Shown: positions 8,164 to 18,194, counted from the first letter of the stretch. The stretch: DNA of 49,901 nt from Nitrospirales bacterium (GCA_021603905.1 BQIU01000024.1:1-49901); one strand, 5' to 3'. Numbers and translations are program-made. Notes: generated from the letters alone by a model not told the origin.

Positions 8164-10719
8164 CTATACACGTTTTGGCATTGAATGGCTAAAATACATG
8201 TGCATCACTTCATCGGATAATTTTTTCACTCCCTGTTCAAGTTGACGAATCAGTCGTTCAAGATGTGACCGAATTCCGCTTTTTGGATTCAGGTCAGACA
8301 GCCGAACCATATCGGCTAGTCGAAGGTCGGTACATAAACGGGTTGTCGTCTGTTGCGCTGGAGTCAACGTCGCCTGAGATCGATCATGGGGTAAAATCTC
8401 TAAATGTGTCTCAAATGTCACCAATTGAAAAATGACTGATCGCGGATTCGTTTCATCCGCAAGCAAAAGATCCAACACCGCCGCAAGATTGGCTTCTGAT
8501 TTGTAACGGGTTCGATAGGTAATATAACTGTCCGCAAGTTCCAACAGTAGATTCAATGCCCCGGTTGCTTCGGGCGTGCCGCGGGTCGTCAGATGACGCA
8601 CTAACTTTGAAAGATGACGAACACGTTCTAAGCGCCGGCCCATTTCCAAAAATCTCCAGGCATAACTTCTGGTCATATTCTCCATGACCATCCCGTTCAG
8701 TGCCGCGAGATGCTGAATCATACGACTGAGCAAGCGAATCGTATCGTCGATGCTATGCCCTTTGGTCCGTCTCCACTCTTGAGGAATATTGGTTAATTCC
8801 ATAAGAATTTTCCAAGTATCGATTGATAACCGTTCGCGAACACGATCCGCTGTCAGACGCACATTAATCAGAATCTTGGCGAGCCCGTCTGGTGAATCAG
8901 GATCAAACAGAATGGTTCGTAACTCTCGCTCGACCGCCTGTGCACCACCGACCAATACACGCCTCGCACGTCGTTGAGAGAGGTGCTCTTGGACAACAAG
9001 CAACGAAACAAGCCGATGCAGCGTATCGGGATCTGCGCCAAGTTCCGACGCCCCACTTAACCGTTCCACGAGACTTCGAAGGACTCGAATCGCCCCCTCT
9101 GCTCGTTCAAGATATCGACCAAACCAGAAAAAGTTATCGGCAGTACGACTGGGTAAATCTTGGCCACCTCGCCGTAAATGAAGTGCTTGAGGAGCATGTG
9201 GCACAATATTCGGAACATTCTCATGTCCCTCCCATAGCATCCACGTATCTTTACTGAAATCTCCGGGTTCATGCCAATGCCCACGCGGATCTGACTGGAC
9301 AGACACTCGTGTGAGACCACCGGGCATCACAGTATATCCGTGAGGTGAGGCCGTGATATACATACGCAACGTCATGGGCACGGGCTTGAGTTCCTCTTGG
9401 TTGGACCAGAATGGTGCCGTTGACGGTGAGACGATTTCTCGACCGACAAATTCGTGACCACGGCGAGTAATAGCTTGACGTAACATATCCCGTGATTGCT
9501 GCGAAAGATCCGGACCAAAGGAGCTGAGACGACTTGGAGTGGCAGTCCGTGCTGTCGACAGCACTCGTCGAATCATAAGTTGATCAAGCCTCTCGAGCAC
9601 CAGTGCCCGTTCTTTTGGTTGACCGCACCACCAGGTCGCCACACTCGGAATTTTCAACCCTTCACCAAAAAAGTACTGACAGACTCCGGGAAGGAAGCTA
9701 AGCAGCACTTCACTGTCAACGAGACCACTACCCAGGGCATTGGCCATCGTCACGTGTCCGGCACGAATCGCCTGCATCAACCCTGGAACCCCAGCGTAGG
9801 AGTCGGTACTGAGCTCCAAGGGATCGCATAAATCGGAATATATACGTCGAAGAACCAAATCAACCGGCTTCAATCCTTCAACCGTCTTGAGGAACAGTCG
9901 AGAATCGCGCATCGTGAGATCAGACCCTTCGACTACTGGATACCCAAGATAGCGAGCCAAATAGGCATGTTCAAAATACGTCGTATTCTGTGGACCTGGC
10001 GAGAGAACCACGGCTAAGGGATCGTCACGTTGGGCAAATTGTAAGAAATGCTCGCTGAATGTCTGGAAAAAGGCCGAGAGATGTTGGACGGGAGTCTGGG
10101 TAAAGACATTTGGTAACGCCCGGGAAACAATCATGCGATTCTCAAGCGCGAACCCCGCACCAGTCGGCGCTTCCGTTCGATCCCTCAAGATCCACCACTG
10201 ACCGTCTGGTGAACGAGCTAGATCCACAGCAAGAAAATGCAGATACGTTCCGCCCTGGACAGGAATACCATGACAAGGCCTGAGGAATTGGGGATTCCCA
10301 TGGACGACCGCTGGTGGAAGGATGCCATTCTTAATCAACTGTTGTGGACCGTAAAGATCATTGAGGATGTGGTTCAATAAACGCGCACGTTGTATTAGTC
10401 CCTCTTCAAGCTGCTGCCACTCTGTCTGACTGATGAGTAAGGGAAAAAGATCAAGTTGCCAGGGCCTTGCAGGCTGTTGATTCTCCTGACGAGCCAGGTA
10501 GGTCATCCCATCATCGTGGAGCATACGAGCGGCTGTTTCATGCGCCTGTCGTCGCGCAGCCTGTCCTAATCCACTAAACGTGTTGAGGAGCCCTTGCCAA
10601 TGTGGACGGACTGAGCCCTCCGATGACACCAACTCATCAAATGTGTCTTCTTGAGGAGGATAGATAATGGGTAAGCCCTGTGACGTGTCTGATTGATCGC
10701 GCGAATAAGACGTCTTCAT
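8164..10719 (-). CDS. circularly permuted ATP-grasp / alpha-E fusion protein
   Basis: The protein has 851 residues. The first part (about 60-480) is a circularly permuted type 2 ATP-grasp domain, recognisable from DLFPLLISQTEWQQLEEGL, LNDLYGPQQLI, RTEAPTGAGFALENRMI, VLSPGPQNTTYFEHAYLA and DLVLRRIYSDLCDPLEL. The second part (about 515-845) is an alpha-E helical domain starting RTADNFFWFGRYLERAEGA. The same two domains are encoded by two separate genes at 14477-15934 and 15934-16962, so this is a fused paralogue. ATP-grasp enzymes form amide or peptide bonds through acyl phosphates; the substrate here is unknown. It is the middle gene of a three-gene operon between two transglutaminase-like genes. 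The ribosome site is weak. Confidence 0.9.
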   Translation of the reverse strand: MKTSYSRDQSDTSQGLPIIYPPQEDTFDELVSSEGSVRPHWQGLLNTFSGLGQAARRQAHETAARMLHDDGMTYLARQENQQPARPWQLDLFPLLISQTEWQQLEEGLIQRARLLNHILNDLYGPQQLIKNGILPPAVVHGNPQFLRPCHGIPVQGGTYLHFLAVDLARSPDGQWWILRDRTEAPTGAGFALENRMIVSRALPNVFTQTPVQHLSAFFQTFSEHFLQFAQRDDPLAVVLSPGPQNTTYFEHAYLARYLGYPVVEGSDLTMRDSRLFLKTVEGLKPVDLVLRRIYSDLCDPLELSTDSYAGVPGLMQAIRAGHVTMANALGSGLVDSEVLLSFLPGVCQYFFGEGLKIPSVATWWCGQPKERALVLERLDQLMIRRVLSTARTATPSRLSSFGPDLSQQSRDMLRQAITRRGHEFVGREIVSPSTAPFWSNQEELKPVPMTLRMYITASPHGYTVMPGGLTRVSVQSDPRGHWHEPGDFSKDTWMLWEGHENVPNIVPHAPQALHLRRGGQDLPSRTADNFFWFGRYLERAEGAIRVLRSLVERLSGASELGADPDTLHRLVSLLVVQEHLSQRRARRVLVGGAQAVERELRTILFDPDSPDGLAKILINVRLTADRVRERLSIDTWKILMELTNIPQEWRRTKGHSIDDTIRLLSRMIQHLAALNGMVMENMTRSYAWRFLEMGRRLERVRHLSKLVRHLTTRGTPEATGALNLLLELADSYITYRTRYKSEANLAAVLDLLLADETNPRSVIFQLVTFETHLEILPHDRSQATLTPAQQTTTRLCTDLRLADMVRLSDLNPKSGIRSHLERLIRQLEQGVKKLSDEVMHMYFSHSMPKRV

Positions 10720-10797
10720 CGTTGCCTAGAAAAAACAGAGGGAGATCGACTGCTGCGCTTGAAACATCGTCATAATGGAAGAGAGAAAACTTGACAT

Positions 10798-13700
10798 CTA
10801 TGTTGACCACCGAAGATCCAGGGTATACGGAAACTCCGGTCGCGATTCATCGACAGGTTCCTCGTACGTGCCCCCAGTGTGTCCAAACGGAAAGAATCTT
10901 GCCAATCGACGACTTTCCGCTTCATAGGCATTGACCGGAAACTGTTCAAAATTTCGTCCGCCGGGATGAGCGACATGATAGGTACATCCTGCAATGGCCC
11001 GCCTCGACCAACGGTCATAGACATCAAAGACGAGTGGCGAATGAATTCCAATAGACGGATGCAGGCTCGCCGAGGGCTTCCAGGCTCGATATCGGACCCC
11101 TCCAACAGCTTCGCCTTGGCGCCCAGTGGGTACCAGCGGCACTCGACGACCGTTGCAGGTTACTATATAGCGGTTTTCGGTCAAACCAGAAAGTTTGACC
11201 TGCAGACGTTCCACAGACGAGTCGACATGACGGACCGTGCCTCCGGCGGCACCTTCCTCCCCCATCACATGCCAGGGTTCCAGCGCTTGTCGGACTTCAA
11301 GCATAACACTCCCGTAAGAAATTGATCCATAAAGTGGGAATCGAAATTCAATATGAGGAGCAAACCATTCCGCCTGTAATTCGTACCCAGCGTGATTCAT
11401 ATCGGCCACAACATCACGAAGATCCTGTTCGATGAAATACGGCAACATAAAACGATCATGTAACTGTGTCCCCCATCGGACCAATTCACCAGAGTCTGGA
11501 TCCTTCCAAAAGCGTGCAATTAGCGCCAACAGGAAGAGCTGTTGGACAAGACTCATTCGTTCATGTGGAGGCATCTCGAAACCGCGGAATTCGACAAGGC
11601 CCAATCGCCCAGTCGGACCGTCCGGGGAATAGAGTTTATCGATGCAAATCTCCGTTCGGTGCGTATTGCCACTCACATCAATTAACAGATTTCGAAAAAT
11701 ACGGTCGACAAGCCATGGTGGCGTGAATGTCTCTTCCTGAAATGTTGGGATCTGCTTGAAGCCGAGCTCTAATTCATACAATGAATCATGTCGTGCTTCA
11801 TCGATTCGAGGAGCTTGACTGGTCGGCCCGATAAATAACCCGGAAAATAAATACGACAACACCGGATGGCGCTGCCAATAGGCAATGAGACTTCTCAGAA
11901 GATCAGGCCGTCGAAGAAAGGGACTATCGGCAGGCGTCTCACCTCCAAACACGACATGGTTCCCACCGCCGGTTCCCGTGTGGCGTCCATCAAGCATAAA
12001 TTTTTCGGTCCCTAAACGACACAATCGGGCATCTTCGTAAATCCCCGCGGTTATGGCAATCATCTCATCCCAAGATCTCGCAGGATGAATATTCACCTCA
12101 AGTACACCAGGATCTGGCGTAATTTTTAAAACACTGACTCGAGGGTCATACGGAGGAGTGTAGCCTTCGAGATGAACGGGTATGTTGAGTTCAAGCGCCG
12201 TATCTTCGACCGCCGTCACTAGATCCATGTAGTCTTCTACCGTTTCCACCGGCGGCATAAACACACACAGATGATGATCGCGAACTTCAACCGCCAGGGA
12301 TGCTCGAACAATCCGCTCTTCCCCATGACCACTGACTTGGCCAACCAACTGCTGAAGATCACTAGGACGCTCCTGTTGCCCATGCTGGCGACGCTGAAAA
12401 GGTTGGCGACGCGCATTCGGCTTTGGAAAAGCTTCACGATGATCAAACGGATCGTTGGCAATGATATACGGATACTCATTCGGGGCAAGCGGAGGAAGAG
12501 AGGGTAACGGCAAACGAAATCCAATCGGTGAATCCCCAGGCACGAGAAAGAGTTGACCGCTCCGTGTTGACCAGGATTCACTGAACCAGCGTCGACCTTG
12601 ATCTTTGCTATTCCATCGTTGAAGCGGCAACACATATCCAGCCGGTTCGCCTAGCCCGCGTTCAAACACTTTGGCCAAACGGTGACGCGCCATCGGATCA
12701 TTAAGATTATTCGTGGCGGGATCAAGGTTTTCTGGAAGTTTTCGTTCCTGCGAAAGAAAATGCCAAGGGTCTTCAAACACCGTGTGGATGGCCTTCGTAC
12801 CAACCTCTACACGATCAGCAATGCCTTCCATAAATGTTTGCGCATCTTGCATTGTGACAGAAACATCATCTCCTCCACTTGCAATGAGATGATCGTGCCC
12901 CCAAAGCGGTTGCCCATCATTTCGCCAATAGAGCGCCATAGCCCAACGTGGAAGTTGTTCGCCTGGATACCACTTTCCTTGCCCGAAGTGAAGCAACCCC
13001 TGAGGAGCAAATCGCTGACGAAGCCGATTCATGAGATCCATGGCCAGTTTGCGTTTCGTTGGACCAACCGCCTCGGTATTCCATTCAGGGGCATCGGGAA
13101 AATCAAGAGACACAAACGTCGGCTCACCGCCGATCGTCACCCGAACATCATTGTCGTGTAACTCATGATTGACCTTATGGCCAAAACGATCAATGTCTTT
13201 CCATTGCTCATCCGTATAGGGTTTGGTCACGCGTGGAGTTTCTGCAATGCGACGAACCGACATATCAAACGCGAAATCAGTTTTGCAGGGTTCCATTGCA
13301 CCACTAATCGGAGCGGCAGTCGTTGGATGAGGGGTGGCGGCGAGAGGAATATGACCTTCACCGGCCAACAAGCCAGAAGTTGGATCCATCCCGACCCATC
13401 CTGCTCCCGGCAGATACGCTTCGACCCAGGCGTGAAGATCCGTAAAATCTCGTTCAGGACCCGAGGGGCCATCTAGCGACGGCATATCAGCGACTAATTG
13501 AATGAGATAGCCTGAGACAAAGCGACTGGCAATGCCCAGGTGTCGAAGAATTTGAACCAGGAGCCATCCCGTATCACGACAGGACCCACGCGCAAGCGTC
13601 AACGTCTCTTCAGGGGATTGCACCCCCGGCTCCATACGAACGACATACTCGATTTGTTGCTTGAGCCCTTGATTCAGGCTCACCAAAAATGGCACGGTCG

Positions 13701-14121
13701 CGTCTTGTTGCGGATACTGAAAATTCTTCAACCACGCTTCCAGACGCGGTCCAGGCGTCTCAGTCACCAGATACGGCTGAAGGTCGTGTGTTAACAGGGG
13801 ATCGTAGGTAAATGGTAAAGTCTCCGCATCCGGCTCAAGGAAGAAATCAAACGGATTGTACACTACCATATCGACGACAAGATCAACTTCAATGTGAAAC
13901 TCCGTGATCTTGTCTGGAAAGACCACGCGTGCAAGATAGTTCCCATGTGGATCTTGTTGCCAATTCAGAAAATAGCCGTCGGGATTGAGCTTCAAAGCAT
14001 AACTCAAGACCGGAGTTCGACTATGCGGGGCAGGACGTAATCGAATAACCTGTGGGCCCATCAAAATCGGCCGATCGTATTGGTAATGCGTCTGATGATT
14101 GAGAGCAATGTGAAGTGCCAT
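10798..14121 (-). CDS. transglutaminase-like / DUF2126 large protein
   Basis: The protein has 1107 residues from ATG 14121; a TTG three codons earlier (14130) is the alternative, and neither has a clear ribosome site. The N-terminal beta domain (about 1-95) and transglutaminase core (about 150-260) carry C181 (RGSCRDTGW), H230 (DLHAWVEAY) and D246 (GMDPTSG). From about residue 300 onward lies DUF2126, seen from TIGGEPTFVSLDFPDAPEWN, FGQGKWYPGEQLPRWA and the long C-terminal half ending in NFEQFPVNAYEAESRR. This architecture is a standard companion of ATP-grasp/alpha-E genes. It is the first gene of the minus-strand operon and is divergent from the second ATP-grasp gene. Cytoplasmic location is inferred from the absence of a signal peptide. 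Activity is unproven. Confidence 0.9.
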   Translation of the reverse strand: MALHIALNHQTHYQYDRPILMGPQVIRLRPAPHSRTPVLSYALKLNPDGYFLNWQQDPHGNYLARVVFPDKITEFHIEVDLVVDMVVYNPFDFFLEPDAETLPFTYDPLLTHDLQPYLVTETPGPRLEAWLKNFQYPQQDATVPFLVSLNQGLKQQIEYVVRMEPGVQSPEETLTLARGSCRDTGWLLVQILRHLGIASRFVSGYLIQLVADMPSLDGPSGPERDFTDLHAWVEAYLPGAGWVGMDPTSGLLAGEGHIPLAATPHPTTAAPISGAMEPCKTDFAFDMSVRRIAETPRVTKPYTDEQWKDIDRFGHKVNHELHDNDVRVTIGGEPTFVSLDFPDAPEWNTEAVGPTKRKLAMDLMNRLRQRFAPQGLLHFGQGKWYPGEQLPRWAMALYWRNDGQPLWGHDHLIASGGDDVSVTMQDAQTFMEGIADRVEVGTKAIHTVFEDPWHFLSQERKLPENLDPATNNLNDPMARHRLAKVFERGLGEPAGYVLPLQRWNSKDQGRRWFSESWSTRSGQLFLVPGDSPIGFRLPLPSLPPLAPNEYPYIIANDPFDHREAFPKPNARRQPFQRRQHGQQERPSDLQQLVGQVSGHGEERIVRASLAVEVRDHHLCVFMPPVETVEDYMDLVTAVEDTALELNIPVHLEGYTPPYDPRVSVLKITPDPGVLEVNIHPARSWDEMIAITAGIYEDARLCRLGTEKFMLDGRHTGTGGGNHVVFGGETPADSPFLRRPDLLRSLIAYWQRHPVLSYLFSGLFIGPTSQAPRIDEARHDSLYELELGFKQIPTFQEETFTPPWLVDRIFRNLLIDVSGNTHRTEICIDKLYSPDGPTGRLGLVEFRGFEMPPHERMSLVQQLFLLALIARFWKDPDSGELVRWGTQLHDRFMLPYFIEQDLRDVVADMNHAGYELQAEWFAPHIEFRFPLYGSISYGSVMLEVRQALEPWHVMGEEGAAGGTVRHVDSSVERLQVKLSGLTENRYIVTCNGRRVPLVPTGRQGEAVGGVRYRAWKPSASLHPSIGIHSPLVFDVYDRWSRRAIAGCTYHVAHPGGRNFEQFPVNAYEAESRRLARFFPFGHTGGTYEEPVDESRPEFPYTLDLRWST

Positions 14122-14312
14122 AGAAATCAATTCTTAGAAATCAGGAAAACTGTAACCGAGTCTTGGGATGGTCGCGCCATCTGAGAGGAATGTCCATGTG
14201 CATGCTACTCACCCACACTACCAGAAATACCGATTTCATCCTAGCATGTTCCCTGCGACTTTTCATTGATTCACCGTTGGCCATTGAGACGACTAAATAT
14301 TCCTCATCAGTT

Positions 14313-14340
14313 TTGACTATACTGGCGTTTGATGTACACT
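14313..14340 (+). promoter_or_regulatory. putative sigma-70-type promoter for the ATP-grasp/alpha-E operon
   Basis: TTGACT (14313-14318) and TACACT (14335-14340) are separated by 16 bases. They lie in the 286-base divergent region between the DUF2126 gene and the ATP-grasp gene and point at the latter. The -35 matches 5 of 6 consensus bases and the -10 matches 4 of 6. Confidence 0.4.
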
Positions 14341-14476
14341 GAGAGAGGATTCCTCTGCCAAATTTTCCAGACCTAGGCTGTATTATTTACAGACTGGGTC
14401 TCTTTATATGGATGCTCACAGCCCGAATGCACGTAAATCCTGGAGGCTTTATTCATCATATGAGAAGGAACAGACG

Positions 14477-15934
14477 GTGAAAACGCTCTTCGATCGATAT
14501 GTCATCAAGCCAGGCTTCGATGAGATGTTTGAAGCTCAGGAGATTACGCGCAAGCATTATGGCCGGCTCGTTGAACGACTGCGGAACTTCCCCCTTAAAG
14601 ATTTAAATCTGAAACGACGCCAGGCTGACCAAGCCTTTCTCAGGCAGGGCATTACCTTTACGGTTTACGGCGACCCTCAACAAACTGAAAAAATTTTCCC
14701 GTTCGATCTGCTTCCTCGCATTATTCCCAACACAGAATGGCAAATCATCGAAGATGGTCTTCGGCAACGGATTCGCGCGCTCAACATGTTTCTCCTCGAT
14801 ATTTACGGCCCTCAAAAAATCCTGAAGGATCAAATCATTCCGCGAGACCTCGTGGAAAGTTCAATTCATTTCCAGAAAGACCTTGTGGGTTTTCGCCCGC
14901 CAAAAGATATTTTCATTCATATTGGCGGTATCGATCTCATTCGCGATCATGACGGGACCTACTATGTGTTGGAGGATAACCTTCGAACCCCATCGGGCGT
15001 CTCATACGTTCTCGAAAACCGTATCGTGATGAAACAACTGTTCCCCAACTTATTTGCCGACATGCAAGTTCGGCCAGTCGACTCCTATCCCACCCATCTA
15101 TTAGAAAACCTCAAGTATCTCTCGCCGAATCCCCGCGAAAATCCAGCTGTCGTGTTACTTACTCCTGGTGTTTTTAATTCGGCGTATTTTGAACATTGTT
15201 TTTTATCGCTTCAGATGGGTATCCCTTTAGTCGAAGGGCGCGACTTGGTCGTTGAGTCCGACAAAGTTTTCATGAAAACCATTCAAGGTCTCGAACAAGT
15301 CGATGTCATCTACCGTAGAGTTGATGATACGTTCCTTGACCCAGAAGTGTTTAACCCTGATTCCGTACTTGGGGTACCAGGACTCATGCGAGCGTACCGT
15401 GCAGGAAACGTGGCCATGGCCAATGGGATTGGAACCGGCATCGCCGATGACAAAGCCGTTTATGTGTATGTTCCAAAAATGATCGAATACTATTTAAGTG
15501 AAACCGCAATTCTAAAAAATGTCCCAACCTATTTATGTCAGAACACGGACGATCAACACTATGTGTTGGACAACCTCTCCTCACTTGTCGTCAAGGCCGT
15601 CGCTGAATCAGGAGGCTATGGTATGCTCATGGGACCCTGGTCGACCACAACACAACAAGATGAATTTCGAAAGAAAATTCTTGCGCATCCTCGTAGTTAT
15701 ATCGCACAACCCGTCGTGTCGTTATCTCACCACCCCTGCGTCATTGAAGACGGTCAGGACTTAAAGTTAGACAGTCGCCACGTCGACCTTCGTCCTTTTG
15801 TTCTCTGGGGAGAGGAGATCTCCGTGTCACTCGGCGGACTTACCCGGGTCGCGCTTCGAGAGGGTTCCCTGGTGGTGAATTCCTCACAAGGCGGTGGCAG
15901 TAAAGATACCTGGGTCCTCTATGGAGACGAATAA
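14477..15934 (+). CDS. circularly permuted type 2 ATP-grasp protein
   Basis: This stand-alone ATP-grasp protein has 485 residues from GTG 14477. I prefer that start because AAGGA (14465-14469) sits 7 bases upstream and homologues begin close to the FDRYVIKPGFDEMF segment; the upstream ATG at 14408 (508 residues) has no ribosome site. Family motifs are FPFDLLPRIIPNTEWQIIE, LLDIYGPQKIL, EDNLRTPSGVSYVLENR, VVLLTPGVFNSAYFEHCF and DVIYRRVDDTFLDPE. The stop TAA shares its last A with the ATG of the alpha-E gene, so the two are translationally coupled. It is paralogous to the N-terminal part of the fusion protein at 8164-10719. It probably activates a carboxylate with ATP to form an amide; the substrate is unknown. 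Confidence 0.9.
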   Translation: MKTLFDRYVIKPGFDEMFEAQEITRKHYGRLVERLRNFPLKDLNLKRRQADQAFLRQGITFTVYGDPQQTEKIFPFDLLPRIIPNTEWQIIEDGLRQRIRALNMFLLDIYGPQKILKDQIIPRDLVESSIHFQKDLVGFRPPKDIFIHIGGIDLIRDHDGTYYVLEDNLRTPSGVSYVLENRIVMKQLFPNLFADMQVRPVDSYPTHLLENLKYLSPNPRENPAVVLLTPGVFNSAYFEHCFLSLQMGIPLVEGRDLVVESDKVFMKTIQGLEQVDVIYRRVDDTFLDPEVFNPDSVLGVPGLMRAYRAGNVAMANGIGTGIADDKAVYVYVPKMIEYYLSETAILKNVPTYLCQNTDDQHYVLDNLSSLVVKAVAESGGYGMLMGPWSTTTQQDEFRKKILAHPRSYIAQPVVSLSHHPCVIEDGQDLKLDSRHVDLRPFVLWGEEISVSLGGLTRVALREGSLVVNSSQGGGSKDTWVLYGDE

Positions 15935-16962
15935 TGATGCTGAGTCGTACCGCAGAATCATTCTTTTGGATTGGACGATACATTGAACGCGCTGAGTATA
16001 CAGCGCGATTTTCAAATGTGCACTATCATCTCTTAACCGAAATTGCGAAATGGGATGATCAGGTCGACACCTGGCGACAATACTTGGAGGGAACAGGAGA
16101 AGGTCCGCTTTACCAAGAACTCTATGGCAATATTTCGACCCGTTCAGTCCTTGAATTTCTCACGTTGTCACGAGAGAACCCCAACTCGTTAATCAGTTTG
16201 ATTGCCTCGGTTCGAGCGAATGCCAGGGGTATTCAAGATCAACTGTCAAGCGAAGTCTGGCATTTCATTAATGACTTTTATTTAGGGATGAAAGAAAAAA
16301 CCAATCAAGACTTGTGGGCAGACACTCATGATTTACTCGGGCATGTGCTGAACATCTGTTATACCCTTGACGGAGTCGTGGGAAGCACCATGATTCATGA
16401 TGAGGGGTGGAATTTCTACCGGCTCGGGAAAAATATCGAACGGGGTAGTCGAACCGCTCGGCTCATTGATATCCCGATCTTCAGCCGCCCTATTGTCGAA
16501 CCTCGGATTATCTCTGACTATCATCAATGTCTCGCCGTTCTCAAGTCCGCAAGTGCATTTGAAGCATATCGAAAATTTTATTCCGCACAACTTGTTCCCA
16601 AAAAAATTGTCCAATTTCTCCTGTTCCATGATAAATTTCCTCGCTCAGTACGATTCACGACAACGCTCAACAGTAAATTATTGGAACGTATGGTCGGGTC
16701 AACTCGTCGCTCGGAAACACGGCAAGCCATTCGGGTTGGAGGAGCCTTAGCGGCGGACCTCGAGTTTGGAAGCTTAGAAGAAGTCTATGACATGGGACTC
16801 TCTGATTTTTTAGGACAAGTTCTCGGACAGTTAGATCAACTGACAAATCTGATTGCACAGGGGTTTTTCCGCACAAGCGCCTATTCCGCTGATTCCAAGA
16901 CAGTCGAAAAGACCACTGAGCAGACACAACATCAATCTGCAAGCGTTAATATCTCAGGGTAA
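15934..16962 (+). CDS. alpha-E domain protein (DUF403)
   Basis: This 342-residue, mostly helical protein begins with the family signature MLSRTAESFFWIGRYIERAE. Other family features are SLIASVRANARGIQDQLSSE, GWNFYRLGKNIERGSRTARL and LFHDKFPRSVRF. It starts one base before the end of the ATP-grasp gene (TAATG overlap), implying a complex or sequential action. It matches the C-terminal domain of the fused protein at 8164-10719. Alpha-E domains are found almost only beside these ATP-grasp and transglutaminase proteins; a role in peptide or amide chemistry has been proposed but not shown. The C-terminal 20 residues (Thr/Gln/Ser-rich) look disordered. Confidence 0.9.
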   Translation: MMLSRTAESFFWIGRYIERAEYTARFSNVHYHLLTEIAKWDDQVDTWRQYLEGTGEGPLYQELYGNISTRSVLEFLTLSRENPNSLISLIASVRANARGIQDQLSSEVWHFINDFYLGMKEKTNQDLWADTHDLLGHVLNICYTLDGVVGSTMIHDEGWNFYRLGKNIERGSRTARLIDIPIFSRPIVEPRIISDYHQCLAVLKSASAFEAYRKFYSAQLVPKKIVQFLLFHDKFPRSVRFTTTLNSKLLERMVGSTRRSETRQAIRVGGALAADLEFGSLEEVYDMGLSDFLGQVLGQLDQLTNLIAQGFFRTSAYSADSKTVEKTTEQTQHQSASVNISG

Positions 16963-17478
16963 AAATCTCAGGAACCACGTCTCTCCTCATACATCAATCA
17001 TTATCATTTCTCCGCCTCTAAGATTTCACCAACCCTCTCTCAACATAGAAGCCATCGTATGTGATAACACAGTCATTCGACTCAAACATTCACAAACATA
17101 TAAATCTCTGAGTTGAACATCGTTTTCTCGTCATCATCAAAATACAATATTTCATCAGACCATTGACTCTCAGGCCTACTCCCTTGGCCTTTCTCTCACA
17201 GTGTGGTAACAATAGTGAAACTCGATGACTGCTCGAGCAGATAAATACATCTCAAACCTCGGACTAAATTTGAAAAAATTTCAGACATCGATTTCTCCCA
17301 CCCTCACAATCACCACTCCACGGAAAGATGAAGGGGAACTAAGCAAGATGCAGACAATGGTTATGGCTTCAATCGTCATTAACCCTACACTCCGACCCTC
17401 CTCTTTCCATCAGATGCAAATCGAACACCTTGGCCATTTTCGTGGTTGTTCTGTATTCGAAAAATTATTACCGACTCA
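16963..17478. other. intergenic region before the sigma-factor operon
   Basis: There are 516 bases with no convincing reading frame, RNA gene or strong hairpin. It must hold the end of the alpha-E transcript and the promoter of the sigma-factor operon, but I could not pick a promoter with confidence. Confidence 0.5.
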
Positions 17479-18003
17479 ATGAATCGTTTCGATCATATTG
17501 ATGACAATGGACTCATCGATCTCATCGCCCAAGGTGATCTCAACGCGTTTGAAGGCTTATATGACCGATATGCCTCCAAGGTGTTAAAACGGTGTTATTT
17601 TATTTGTCTCAATGCCACAGACGCACGCGACTTGATGCAAGAGGTGTGGATGCGAGTCTTCCTACGCCTACATCAATTCCAAAAGCAATCGGCCTTTTCA
17701 ACATGGCTGTATCGGCTGACCACCAATCACTGCCTGAATTACATCAAGGCAAGAGCACAGACAACCAGCGTAGAAACCAACATGGAGATAGCACACATTA
17801 CCGTCCATGACCCGGCACATTCAGCCGAAGTCCGCAATCTGCTCTCAAAATTATCCTTAGAGGACCGAACCATTCTTGCCATGAAATATATGGGCGAGTA
17901 TACATATGAAGAAATTGCGACCACCTGTGACATCGGTGTGAGTGCCGCGAAGATGAGAGTCTCTCGATTAATTGAAAAACTGCGGGGGGAGGTTGGAACA
18001 TGA
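17479..18003 (+). CDS. ECF-type RNA polymerase sigma factor
   Basis: The protein has 174 residues. Sigma-70 region 2 spans about 20-90 (NAFEGLYDRYASKVLKRCY, DARDLMQEVWMRVFLRLHQF, FSTWLYRLTTNHCLNYIK) and region 4 spans about 120-170 (LSLEDRTILAMKYMGEYTYE, EIATTCDIGVSAAKMRVSRL). The two are joined by a short linker, as in extracytoplasmic-function sigma factors. I use ATG 17479; the longer frame would need a TTG at 17446. No anti-sigma factor with a zinc-binding motif follows. The next gene overlaps by an ATGA and encodes a 60-residue protein, followed by a CmpX-like membrane protein. The order recalls the SigX/CmpX neighbourhood of Pseudomonas, so envelope stress control is the best inference. 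Confidence 0.9.
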   Translation: MNRFDHIDDNGLIDLIAQGDLNAFEGLYDRYASKVLKRCYFICLNATDARDLMQEVWMRVFLRLHQFQKQSAFSTWLYRLTTNHCLNYIKARAQTTSVETNMEIAHITVHDPAHSAEVRNLLSKLSLEDRTILAMKYMGEYTYEEIATTCDIGVSAAKMRVSRLIEKLRGEVGT

Positions 18004-18182
18004 TTGATGATGAAGATCTCGTGTTTGAACAGGTCCTCAACGCATTAGATCTACCCGAACCTGATCATGCGACGAAAGAACGGATCATGAAAGCCGTCTA
18101 CGTGTTGATGGTCGCGAAAGAAATTGGACTCTTTCATGTGTCTATTCCTGGAATATTATTGGATGATACAACATACGAGTGA
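18000..18182 (+). CDS. 60-residue protein coupled to the sigma factor
   Basis: The ATG at 18000 overlaps the sigma-factor stop (ATGA), with a strong GGGGGAGG site just upstream inside the sigma gene. The product is acidic at its N-terminus (MIDDEDLVFEQVLNALDLPE), has a helical middle (ERIMKAVYVLMVAKEIGLF) and no Cys/His zinc motif or clear membrane span. I do not recognise a family. Its place between an ECF sigma factor and a CmpX-like gene matches the small CfrX protein of Pseudomonas by position only. It may be a non-canonical anti-sigma factor or co-regulator; this is inference. Confidence 0.7.
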   Translation: MIDDEDLVFEQVLNALDLPEPDHATKERIMKAVYVLMVAKEIGLFHVSIPGILLDDTTYE

Positions 18183-18194
18183 GAGGAGAGCCGA

